Source of the DNA: Acidobacteriota bacterium
GTDB taxonomy: Bacteria > Acidobacteriota > Blastocatellia > Pyrinomonadales > Pyrinomonadaceae
Assembly (NCBI GenBank): GCA_018269075.1
Contig: JAFDVJ010000032.1
Coordinates: 1 to 64,000 of the forward strand
DNA: 64,000 bases
Reading direction: 5' to 3'
This document shows positions 44,387 to 52,381 of the stretch, piece after piece (the stretch's first letter is position 1; each line of letters begins with the position of its first letter). The position numbers and the translations under genes were made by a program. A model generated the notes under the pieces. That model searched no databases. It saw only the letters and a list, made by a program, of their open reading frames with translations, and was not told the origin of the DNA.

Positions 44387-44413
44387 TTTCGGGTAACGCT
44401 ACTTTACCCGAAA
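44387..44413 (-). promoter_or_regulatory. Perfect 10-bp inverted repeat upstream of truncated hemoglobin
   Basis: TTTCGGGTAA-7 bases-TTACCCGAAA, centred 59 bases upstream of the hemoglobin ATG. The size and symmetry suit a dimeric regulator's operator. It does not match the standard Fnr or Crp box. Confidence 0.55.
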
Positions 44414-44437
44414 TTCGGTCAAAATAAAAATTGGCAA

Positions 44438-44461
44438 GGCGCAGGCCCGCGGGCCTGCGCC
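44438..44461 (-). terminator. GC-rich 24-bp palindrome, probable terminator of NO reductase gene
   Basis: GGCGCAGGCCCGCGGGCCTGCGCC can form a 12-bp stem. On the minus strand it is followed by TTGCCAATTTTTATTTT, giving a terminator-like exit between the nor stop and the hemoglobin gene. Confidence 0.6.
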
Positions 44462-44615
44462 GGTTTTTTCGAACTGCGGGAAGAGAAAAACGGATCGATT
44501 TCGGATTTCGGATTTCGGATTTTCTTTCCGTCGGAAAGAAGCCGAAGCTCCTTTAGCCGTCTTCCTTCATTGGATTCATTTTTCTCTCCCGCTTTTGCCC
44601 CTTGCTCGAAAAAAT

Positions 44616-46862
44616 TTACGCTTCGGCCGGTAGTCCGGCCGGGATCGCTTCCGGTTTCGGCCGGCGGAGCATCAGACCGAGCGCGAACCAGACGAACGCG
44701 AAGGCGCCGATCCCGAAGATCGTGTCGCCGATGACGCGCGCCCAGCGGAGGTTCTGCATCAGCGGCGTCTGCATAAATTCGGCGCTCCGGGCCGACCAGT
44801 AGCCGTGCTGGACCGATTCGAGCGTCTGCATCAGGCCGATCGGCAGCAGGCTGCCGACCATCATCAGGAGCATTCCGCCGTTGATCGTCCAGAAAGCGAA
44901 CGCGAGGAGCTTTTCGTTCCAGACGCGCTCGGGCTGCATCGCCCGCAGGCAGAAGAGCATCAGCGCGAGGCCGAGCGTGCCGTAGACGCCGTAGAGCGCG
45001 CCGTGGCCGTGGACGGCCGTCGTGTTGAGCCCCTGCATATAGTAGAGCGCGATCGGCGGGTTGATCATAAAGCCGAAGATGCCCGCGCCGACGAGGTTCC
45101 AGAAGGCGACCGCGATAAAGAAGTTGATCACCCATTTATACTGCGCGAGCCACGGCCGGACCGATTTGCGGTGAATGTTCTCCCACGCTTCGAAGCCGAC
45201 GAGCGCGAGCGGGACGATCTCCAAAGCCGAGAAGACCGAGCCGAACGCGAGCGCCGAGGTCGGCGTGCCCGCGAAATAAAGGTGGTGACAGGTGCCGATG
45301 ATGCCGCCCGACAGATAGATCGCGCCGGTCAGCAGCGAGGATTTGGCGGCCGTCTTCGGGTTGATGACGCCGATCTTCGCGAAGAGGAACGCGATCACGA
45401 CCGTCGCGAAGACCTCGAAAAAGCCCTCGACCCAGAGATGGACGACCCACCAGCGCCAGTATTCGACGACCGAGATGTTCGACTTCATTCCCCAGAACAG
45501 GCCCGGCGCGTAAAACATCGCGATGCCGGCGGTCGAAAAGAGATAGAGCAGCAGCAGGTTCTTGCTCTCGCCCGCCTTTTTCAAAACCGGTATCGACGTC
45601 CGCGCGATCAGGAAGAACCAGAGCAGCAGCCCGACGAAGAGCGCGGCCTGCCAGACGCGGCCGAGATCGACGTATTCGTAGCCCTGATGGCCGAACCAGA
45701 ACCACATATCGCCGTTGAGCTTGTGCATCACGCTCATCCACTGGCCGCCCATCGAGCCGAGGACGACGATGAGCAGCGCGCCGAAGAGCGCGTCGACGCC
45801 GAGCTTCTGCCATTTCGGCTCATAGCCGCAGACGAACGGGCCGACGAACAGACCGGCGGCGAGCCACGCGGTCGCGATCCAGAAGATGCCGAGCTGCGTG
45901 TGCCACGTCCGGGTGACGACGTAGGGCAGGTAGTCGGCGAGCGGGATGCCGTAAAAGCCGTGGCCCTCGACGCCGTAGTGCGCGGTCACGATGCCCATCA
46001 CGATCTGCAATAAAAAGAGCAGCGTGACGACGAGAAAATATTTGACGACCGCTTTCTGCGAGGGCGTCAGCGAAGCGCCGATCAGCGGGTCGCTCTGCGG
46101 CGCGTCGTCGGTCTCGGCTTCCTTGCGCATTCCGGCGAAGAACCAGACCATCCCGCCGATGCCGGCGATCAGCGCGATCACGCTGACGCCGGTCCAGACG
46201 ATCGTGTTGCTCGTCGCGGTGTTGGCGACGAGCGGCTCGGCCGGAAAATTGCTCGTGTATGAAATCGCCGCGCCCGGCCGGTTCGTTTCCGAGGCCCACG
46301 CCGTCCAGAAGAAAAAGGCGGTCATCTGGCGGAGCTTCTGCGGGTCGGACTGGGCGTCTTTCTGGATCGCGAAATCCTTGTTGCCGTTTGTGAAAACGTC
46401 CGTGTAGTATTTGAGGTTCGCTTCGAAGGCCCGCGCGCGAACCGGGTCGAGCGTGATCCGGCCGGCCGCCGCGTCGTAGGTGTTGCGGCGCACTAGATCC
46501 TGCAGCCGCTGGCGCATCGCGGCCTGCTGCTCGCTCGCGAGCGCGTCGTATTTTTTCGCGAATTCCTTCTGCGAAAAATCGTCGAGGATGAACGTCGCCT
46601 CGCGGTGCAGATAGTCGGCCGTCCAGTCGGGCGCGACGTAGGAACCGTGGCCCCAGATCGAGCCGACCTGCATTCCGCCCATCGCCTGCCAGACGTTCTG
46701 GCCGTTGGAAACCTCGCCGTCCTTGATCAGAACCGCGCCGTCGGTGGTGACGACCTCTTTCGGGATCGGCGGGGCCTGCCGGAAGATTTCCGTGCCGATC
46801 CAGCCGAGAACGGCGAACGACATCACAAAAATCGCGATAAAAAGTATCCAAAGTTTTTTCAT
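44616..46862 (-). CDS. norB: Quinol-dependent nitric oxide reductase (qNOR, large subunit type)
   Basis: 748 residues from ATG 46862, preceded by TTGAGGCAC that supplies a GAGG ribosome site. Fused NorC-like N-terminal domain (WILFIAIFVMSFAVLGWIGT, then QNVWQAMGGMQVGSIWGHGS) and a 12-helix haem-copper-oxidase core with the histidine motifs RTWHTQLGIFWIATAW, VHLWVEGFFEVFATVV, GTCHHLYFAG and AVHGHGALYGVYGTLGLAL. It reduces two NO to N2O with electrons from quinol at the membrane. Lack of a haem-c motif supports the quinol type. With the neighbouring globin and Crp/Fnr regulator it forms a NO detoxification cluster. Confidence 0.96.
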   Translation of the reverse strand: MKKLWILFIAIFVMSFAVLGWIGTEIFRQAPPIPKEVVTTDGAVLIKDGEVSNGQNVWQAMGGMQVGSIWGHGSYVAPDWTADYLHREATFILDDFSQKEFAKKYDALASEQQAAMRQRLQDLVRRNTYDAAAGRITLDPVRARAFEANLKYYTDVFTNGNKDFAIQKDAQSDPQKLRQMTAFFFWTAWASETNRPGAAISYTSNFPAEPLVANTATSNTIVWTGVSVIALIAGIGGMVWFFAGMRKEAETDDAPQSDPLIGASLTPSQKAVVKYFLVVTLLFLLQIVMGIVTAHYGVEGHGFYGIPLADYLPYVVTRTWHTQLGIFWIATAWLAAGLFVGPFVCGYEPKWQKLGVDALFGALLIVVLGSMGGQWMSVMHKLNGDMWFWFGHQGYEYVDLGRVWQAALFVGLLLWFFLIARTSIPVLKKAGESKNLLLLYLFSTAGIAMFYAPGLFWGMKSNISVVEYWRWWVVHLWVEGFFEVFATVVIAFLFAKIGVINPKTAAKSSLLTGAIYLSGGIIGTCHHLYFAGTPTSALAFGSVFSALEIVPLALVGFEAWENIHRKSVRPWLAQYKWVINFFIAVAFWNLVGAGIFGFMINPPIALYYMQGLNTTAVHGHGALYGVYGTLGLALMLFCLRAMQPERVWNEKLLAFAFWTINGGMLLMMVGSLLPIGLMQTLESVQHGYWSARSAEFMQTPLMQNLRWARVIGDTIFGIGAFAFVWFALGLMLRRPKPEAIPAGLPAEA

Positions 46863-47006
46863 AATGTGCCTCAATTATTCAGTCTAAAATTTTTCGATTG
46901 GCTGCCGGTTTTCGTCGTCGACCTGCGGATTTCTGCTTTTTCAAGTTGTCCGACCGGTTTCAGCAGATTTTCTATCGTCAGAATAATCGGGCTCTGCAAA
47001 GGAAAA

Positions 47007-47022
47007 TATGATTCCAGTCATA
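47007..47022. promoter_or_regulatory. Possible Crp/Fnr-family operator upstream of norB
   Basis: TATGA-TTCCAG-TCATA: 5-bp symmetric arms with a 6-base spacer, the geometry of Crp-type sites, 145 bases upstream of norB. Weak support by sequence alone; the neighbouring Crp/Fnr gene makes it plausible. Confidence 0.35.
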
Positions 47023-47348
47023 AATGAGAAAAAATCTCCGAAACCGAAAAAAAATCGGCCGTCTGCGCGTCTGGTTGAGAAATTCGGAGATCGAAAGCGT
47101 GCGGTTCGTCAAAAAAATCCCTGCTTGCTGTCGGCGGGTTTTCAGCAAACGACGTGCCGGGAAAAACGGCGTCCTTCGAAGTGTTGGAGCGAAAGAAATT
47201 AAAAACGCCGCCGATCGCCGGCGCGGAGAGGGGGCGGAAAACCGGCGCGCGGCGTTTTCCGCGGTTTTCCGCGCCGCCGCGAAATTTTCGCGGCGCTCAG
47301 GTTTTCCGTTTTCCGGCCGATATGAAAAGGTTTGTCCGAAAATTATCG

Positions 47349-47378
47349 TTGACAGGCTTTCGCGTTATCTGCTACTTT
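47349..47378 (+). promoter_or_regulatory. Probable sigma-70-type promoter of SdrD-type gene
   Basis: TTGACA (47349-47354), 18-base spacer, TACTTT (47373-47378). The -35 box is perfect. It lies 168 bases before the start codon, implying a long leader. Confidence 0.5.
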
Positions 47379-47545
47379 TTATCTTGCCCACACGATCCGT
47401 TCCATAACGATCGACGATTCCCGCGCTTGCCCCAGTAAAAACCAGAAAGTTCAATCAGCGATCGAAATTCCGCCTGCGAGTTCCCCGAGAAGCGGCTGCG
47501 GCAGATGCTTTTTCGACATAAAACGCTTCTGAATCCAATCAAAAT

Positions 47546-50500
47546 ATGTCAATAAAAAATTCGAACCCCCTGAAAAGTCTGTCAGTCAGAGTCTGTCTGC
47601 TGACGGTTTTTTCTTTGTTATTAACGGCTTACGGCGTCAGCGCGAGCGGCACGATCAGCGGCGCGGTCTACGTCGACTACAATATGAACGGCGTCCGCAA
47701 CACGACCGGCACCGCGCCCGACTACGCGATCGACGGCGGTCTCAGCGGCGTGACCGTCACGGTTTACGCCCCGAACGGCGCGAATAAGACGGCGACGACC
47801 GCCGCGAACGGCAGCTACAGCATCAACACTTCCGCCGGCACGCCGCTGCCGGCCGGCCCCTACCGGGTCGAGTACACCAATCTGCCGGCCGGTTATTTCC
47901 CGAGCGCGGCCGGCACGAACAACGCGACGAGCGTCCGCTTCGTCGCCGAGGGCGGCGCGGCGAACGTCGATTTCGGCGTCATCGCGCCGAAGGAATTCTG
48001 TCAGACGACGCCGTGGCTCGTCACGAACTCCTACGTCGTCGGGCCCGGCACGTATCCGTCGCTCGTCGCGTTTCCGTATCGCTACGCGGACGAACTGGAC
48101 GGCAACGTCAACGGCACCTGGTCGGCTCCGCCGTCGCGCACGAGCGCGCTCGCGCCGACCGCGATCGGCGACGCCGACACCGTCGGCGCGACCTTCGGCC
48201 TCGCGTGGAACAATCTGACGAATCGCGTCTTCGCCGGTTCGTATCTCAAACGCGGCGCGCGGTTCGGCGGCCTCGGCGCGGAGAGCACCGGCGCGATCTA
48301 CCAGATCGACAACCCGCTCGCGGCCGCGCCGGCGATCTCGGTCTTCGTCGATCTGAACGCGGTTTTCGGCGCGGGCACGGCCGGCGCGAACCCGCATCCG
48401 GCGAGCAACACCGATTTCGGCACCGACCCGACCGCGATCGATCAGATCGGCAAAGTGAGTCTCGGCGGTCTGAAATTGTCGAAGGACGGGACGAAGCTCT
48501 ACGCGGTCAATCTCGCCGACCGGCGGCTCTACGTGATGCCGACGAGCGGCGCGCTCAATTCCTCGACGATCACGCGCTTCAATATCCCGACGACCGGGCT
48601 CGCGACGTCGAGCGGCAACTGCGCGACGGCCGATGTCCGCCCGTTCGCGCTCGGCCGCGACCGCGCCGGCCAGATCTACGTCGGCGGCGTCTGCTCGGCC
48701 GAATCCGAGACGAGCGACGCCAAACTGACGGCCTACGTCTGGCGCTTCGACAATCCCGGCTTCACGCTCGTGGCGACCAATTCGCTGACCTTCGGGCGCG
48801 TTCTGTCGACGACCGAATCGACCGTCTGGCAGCGCTGGGCGAACGACACCGGCGTCCTCAACCGGGCCGCGCCGGTGCTGACCGACATCGAATTCGACGG
48901 CTCGGATATGATCCTCGGCGTCCGCGACCGCTACGGCGATCAGGTCGTCACGCCGAATTACTATCGCGGCTACGGCGATCTGATGCGCGCCTGCCCGAAC
49001 GGCGCGACGTTCAATTTCGAAAGCAACGGCGGTTGCGGCAGTCTGACGACGACCGGGGCCGGCACCGGCGCCGGCCCGGGCGGCGGCGAATACTACATCG
49101 ATCTGAACGGCGACGGCCGCGAAGAGGGCGCGCTCGGCGGACTGGTCCAGGTGCCGGGCTTCAACCACGTCGTCGCGACCTTTTACGACGCGGTCGCGTA
49201 TAATTCGGCCGGCACGCGCGTCAGCAATTTCTACACCGCCGGCGTCCAGCGCTACAACAACACGACCGGCGCGATGACCGGCGCGTACGACGTTTATCTG
49301 CAGAGCGATTCGGGAACCTTCGGCAAGGCGGACGGCGTCGGCGACACCGAAGTCCTCTGCGAAGCCGCGCCGCTCCAGATCGGCAACCGCGTCTGGACCG
49401 ACGCAAACGCCAACGGCATTCAGGACGCGAGCGAAACCGGCATCGCGAACGTCGCCGTTCAGCTCTGGGCCGACACCAACAGCGACAACGCGGTCGACAC
49501 GCAGGTCGGCGCGGCGACGACCGACGCGTCCGGAAATTACATTTTCGGCGGGACGGGCAATGCCAATCTCGGCACTTACGCCTGCGGCACGGCGACTTCC
49601 GACACGCGCGTCGCGGTCTCGGCCGACGACGCCGAGCAGAACGCCGGCAACGGTTCGGTCAGCATCAACAATTCCGACCTCGAGCTGACCGCCGACGGCA
49701 ACACGCAGCAGTACGTCGGCGTCCGGTTCACCGGCGTCGGCGTCCCGAAAAACGCGTCCGTGACGAGCGCGTATCTCGAATTCACGCCGCGCGACGACGG
49801 GCAGACGGTCAACACCGGAAACCCGACGATCACGATCAGGGCGCAGGACGCCGACAACGCGGCGACCTTCACGACGACGGCCAACGACGTCAGCTCGCGA
49901 CCGACGACCGCCGCTTCGGCGACGTGGAGCCCGGGCAGCTGGACGGTCGGAACGGCGGCGCAGACGACCGATGTGACGGCGCTCGTCCAGGCGGTCGTCA
50001 ACCGCACGGGCTGGACGAACGGCAACGCGATGGCCTTCGTCCTGAGCGGCGCGGCGGCCAACAATTTCCGCCGGGCGTGGTCGTTCGACGGCGGCGGCGG
50101 TTCGGCGAAAGCGCCGCGGCTCGTCGTCCAGTACACGACGTTCTGCAATTACGCGGTCAACCCGCAGACGAAATACGAGGTCCGGCTGCCGGCGAGCAAT
50201 TTCACGACCGGCCAGGCGTTGTTCGGCAAAACGCCGTCGCCGCGCGACACGGACGCTTCGGCGAACGGCGACAGCCGCGATTCGGACGGCGTGCCGGGCG
50301 GCGGTCAGGTTACGGCCGCGCTCGTGACGGGCAATAACGGCGAGAACAACCACACCTACGATTTCGGCTTCTACGTCGCGCCGACGGCGGCCAACGCCGG
50401 GATCGGCGGGGCGGTTTACGACGGCGGCCGCGGTCTCGGCCGGGTGACGGTGACGCTCTCCGGCGGCGGGCTCAAACAGCCGCGCGTGACGCAGACGAGC

Positions 50501-50686
50501 GCCTTCGGCTATTACCATTTCGACGATCTGCCGGCCGGCGAAACATACGTCGTGACGGTCGTTTCGAAGAAATACTATTTTCCGAACCCGAGCCTCGTCG
50601 TCAATCTGACGGACAATATCTCGGACGCGAATTTCGAAACCGGCGCGGAAATCCTCTCGCCGGTCAAAAATCCGATGCTGAAATAA
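47546..50686 (+). CDS. Large exported SdrD-B-domain protein
   Basis: 1046 residues. Signal peptide (VCLLTVFSLLLTAYGVSASG). First SdrD-B-like Ig domain (GAVYVDYNMNGVRNTTGTAP), a long central domain of unknown type (about 145-615, with WLVTNSYVVGPGTYPS), a second SdrD-B domain (IGNRVWTDANANGIQDASET, about 610), a DNRLRE-like beta-sandwich (VTSAYLEFTPRDDGQTVNTG), and the C-terminal module SAFGYYHFDDLPAGETYVVT. Probably a surface adhesin or structural protein. The 3' end overlaps a foldback terminator. Confidence 0.9.
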   Translation: MSIKNSNPLKSLSVRVCLLTVFSLLLTAYGVSASGTISGAVYVDYNMNGVRNTTGTAPDYAIDGGLSGVTVTVYAPNGANKTATTAANGSYSINTSAGTPLPAGPYRVEYTNLPAGYFPSAAGTNNATSVRFVAEGGAANVDFGVIAPKEFCQTTPWLVTNSYVVGPGTYPSLVAFPYRYADELDGNVNGTWSAPPSRTSALAPTAIGDADTVGATFGLAWNNLTNRVFAGSYLKRGARFGGLGAESTGAIYQIDNPLAAAPAISVFVDLNAVFGAGTAGANPHPASNTDFGTDPTAIDQIGKVSLGGLKLSKDGTKLYAVNLADRRLYVMPTSGALNSSTITRFNIPTTGLATSSGNCATADVRPFALGRDRAGQIYVGGVCSAESETSDAKLTAYVWRFDNPGFTLVATNSLTFGRVLSTTESTVWQRWANDTGVLNRAAPVLTDIEFDGSDMILGVRDRYGDQVVTPNYYRGYGDLMRACPNGATFNFESNGGCGSLTTTGAGTGAGPGGGEYYIDLNGDGREEGALGGLVQVPGFNHVVATFYDAVAYNSAGTRVSNFYTAGVQRYNNTTGAMTGAYDVYLQSDSGTFGKADGVGDTEVLCEAAPLQIGNRVWTDANANGIQDASETGIANVAVQLWADTNSDNAVDTQVGAATTDASGNYIFGGTGNANLGTYACGTATSDTRVAVSADDAEQNAGNGSVSINNSDLELTADGNTQQYVGVRFTGVGVPKNASVTSAYLEFTPRDDGQTVNTGNPTITIRAQDADNAATFTTTANDVSSRPTTAASATWSPGSWTVGTAAQTTDVTALVQAVVNRTGWTNGNAMAFVLSGAAANNFRRAWSFDGGGGSAKAPRLVVQYTTFCNYAVNPQTKYEVRLPASNFTTGQALFGKTPSPRDTDASANGDSRDSDGVPGGGQVTAALVTGNNGENNHTYDFGFYVAPTAANAGIGGAVYDGGRGLGRVTVTLSGGGLKQPRVTQTSAFGYYHFDDLPAGETYVVTVVSKKYYFPNPSLVVNLTDNISDANFETGAEILSPVKNPMLK

Positions 50687-50751
50687 AGTTCGGGAAGTTC
50701 GGGAAGTTCGGGAAGAAATCAACCAACTTCCCGAACTTCCCGAACTTATTT
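50681..50751. terminator. 9-mer foldback, probable bidirectional terminator
   Basis: AAATAAAGTTCGGGAAG at the left and CTTCCCGAACTTATTT at the right, with tandem GTTCGGGAA units. It overlaps the stop codons of two convergent genes. Confidence 0.75.
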
Positions 50752-51544
50752 ATGCTTTTTCGCCGACGACGAGGGTCGCTTTGACCGTAAAGCGGAAGGT
50801 CAGGCTGCCGTCTTCGGCGTCGACGAGTTCGGCGAGTTTTTTCGTCGCCCGGGCGCGTTGTTTGTCGGTCAGCGATTCGAGCCAGACCGGCAGCAGAAAA
50901 TCGGCGACGAGCGGCGAGGCGACGAATTCGGCGCCGTTCTGGTATTCGAAGATCTCGTTCGCGACGTGCGTTTCGACGTCTTCGAGACCGGCCCGCGCGG
51001 CCGTTTCCTCGATCTGCGAAACGGTCGGAATTTCCGCGATCAGCCGCTCGGCGGCGGCGCCGTGCTCGCCGAGATCCTCGTTGAAAAAGACTTCCCAGAG
51101 CAGCGAGAAGACCTCGCCGAAGCTGCCGGCGGAAACCGTGAAAAAGGCGACGCGGCCGCCCGGTTCGGCAACGCGCGCGGCTTCGTCGACGAAACTCTGC
51201 AGATTTTCGGGCCGGACGAAGCTCGCGTCGGCAAGCACCGCGTCGAAAGATTCGTCGTCGAACCGCCGGCGGGAAAAATCGATCGCGCTTTTCGTCGCCG
51301 TGCCCTTGTCGCGGGCGATCGTCAGCGTGTCGTCGTTTTCGCAGACGGCGCAAACCTCGGCGTCGCGGCCCATTTTCCGGCGCAGCTCGATGATGTGATT
51401 GCCGGTGCCGGCGTTGATGTAGAGAAAGCGGCGCTCGTCGGCGAACCCGAGATGCTTGTCGACCAGCTCGGTAAACCGCCGCGTCCATTCGTCGTCAACA
51501 TACAAATCCCGCAGAAAAGCGAGTTCTTTTTGTGTCTTGGTCAT
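50750..51544 (-). CDS. Class I SAM-dependent methyltransferase
   Basis: 264 residues from ATG 51544 (MTKTQKELAFLRDLYVDDEW). Rossmann-like methyltransferase: RFLYINAGTGNHIIELRR (motif I), CAVCENDDTLTIARD (motif II region), FDAVLADASFVRPENL (motif IV) and PGGRVAFFTVSAGSFGEVFS (post IV). Methyl acceptor unknown. The motif I glycine pattern is GTGN, a mild variant of the usual GxGxG. Convergent with the SdrD-type gene. Confidence 0.85.
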   Translation of the reverse strand: MTKTQKELAFLRDLYVDDEWTRRFTELVDKHLGFADERRFLYINAGTGNHIIELRRKMGRDAEVCAVCENDDTLTIARDKGTATKSAIDFSRRRFDDESFDAVLADASFVRPENLQSFVDEAARVAEPGGRVAFFTVSAGSFGEVFSLLWEVFFNEDLGEHGAAAERLIAEIPTVSQIEETAARAGLEDVETHVANEIFEYQNGAEFVASPLVADFLLPVWLESLTDKQRARATKKLAELVDAEDGSLTFRFTVKATLVVGEKA

Positions 51545-51609
51545 AATGTTATTAAATCGTATCGGCATTAGAGACGCAAAAACGGCTGCGGGTTGTTTGC
51601 GATTATAAA

Positions 51610-52169
51610 ATTACAGATTACGGACCATTGTTGTTAAAAAGATCGGGAGAGCGTGGAAATGTCAGTCAAACAGGACGCTGGAAATGCGCGGATTGAGCGG
51701 ATTTTCGCGGATCAAACCATTAAATAGTCCGCGTTAATCCGCCGAATCCGCGCATTTCCAGCGTCCTATTAAACGTTTGCAGGCCGTATTCTAAAGAGTA
51801 TCGAGGCAAGTATCGAATCCTTTTAACAGCAATGATTACAGATTTCAAATTACAAAAATCCGGCCGCCCGATTTGTAATTTGAAATCCGTAATCATTACT
51901 GTTAAAAAGAATTTGACGACAGCCCGCCCGTCGGTATTCACGTTGAAAATCAGGTCTGAAACCACCTGACTGGAGCGCGGGCATCCCTGCCGGCCTGAGC
52001 GCGACAGCGCGAACAAGCTTTTCATTATCGAGCAGCGTCGAGGATTTGAAACGTTTCGACACCGCTGGCGCGGCGTGGCAGGCCGAGGATGCCCGCGCTC
52101 CAGTCAGCAATTTTTCGGTTTTCCTTTAACCGTCAATCTTTTTAACAGTAATGATCCGTAATCTGTAAT
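51610..52169. mobile_element. 560-bp nested foldback block, MITE-like (no transposase)
   Basis: ATTACAGATTACGGACCATT (from 51610) and TGATCCGTAATCTGTAAT (to 52169) are the ends of 31-bp outer inverted repeats (about 28 matches). Inside lie three further palindromes: 51672-51767 (perfect 23-bp arms), 51821-51907 (36-bp arms, two mismatches) and 51966-52107 (GGAGCGC family). No open frame resembles a transposase. Confidence 0.65.
51966..52107. repeat. Foldback element, GGAGCGC family, copy 4
   Basis: Perfect 21-bp arms at 51966-51986 and 52087-52107 (CTGACTGGAGCGCGGGCATC). The interior GAGCGCGACAGCGCGAAC resembles copy 3 (35104-35246). Confidence 0.85.
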
Positions 52170-52202
52170 CTTTAACTGCAAACGGAGTTTACAGTTAAGG
52201 AT

Positions 52203-52284
52203 ATGGCTAAACACATCAAGGAATTGTTCGATTTGACCGGAAAGACGGCGCTCGTCACCGGCGGGAGCCGCGGGATCGGCGTCG
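52203..52284 (+). pseudogene. Broken 5' copy of SDR gene
   Basis: 82 bases identical but for one base to 54408-54489, the start of the intact SDR gene. It encodes MAKHIKELFDLTGKTALVTG and then joins unrelated sequence leading into the kup gene. The copy begins exactly at the start codon, while the bases before it differ from those before the intact gene. Confidence 0.9.
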
Positions 52285-52381
52285 CCGGCGCGAATTTCGT
52301 CCGGCTGCCGGAACCGAATTTATTTAAAGGAATTTCCCTGATGACAGATATCGGTATTTCGGTTAGACTGTCTGCTAAATT

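Larger units (their letters stand above)
46863..47545. other. Long intergenic regulatory region (nor / SdrD-type gene)
   Basis: 683 bases between two divergent genes. It contains a Crp-like symmetric site (47007-47022), a GC-rich stretch with a GCCGCGAAATTTTCGCGGC hairpin near 47273, and a good promoter (47349-47378). No gene is supported. Confidence 0.55.

Noticed and set aside
47621-50722. 1033-residue frame antisense to the SdrD-type protein
   Set aside because: Arg/Val/Asp-rich shadow typical of GC-rich antisense frames. The sense frame has signal peptide and domains.
52284-52381. c-di-AMP (ydaO-type) riboswitch before kup
   Set aside because: The leader is only about 100 bases after the SDR fragment and none of the conserved riboswitch segments were found.
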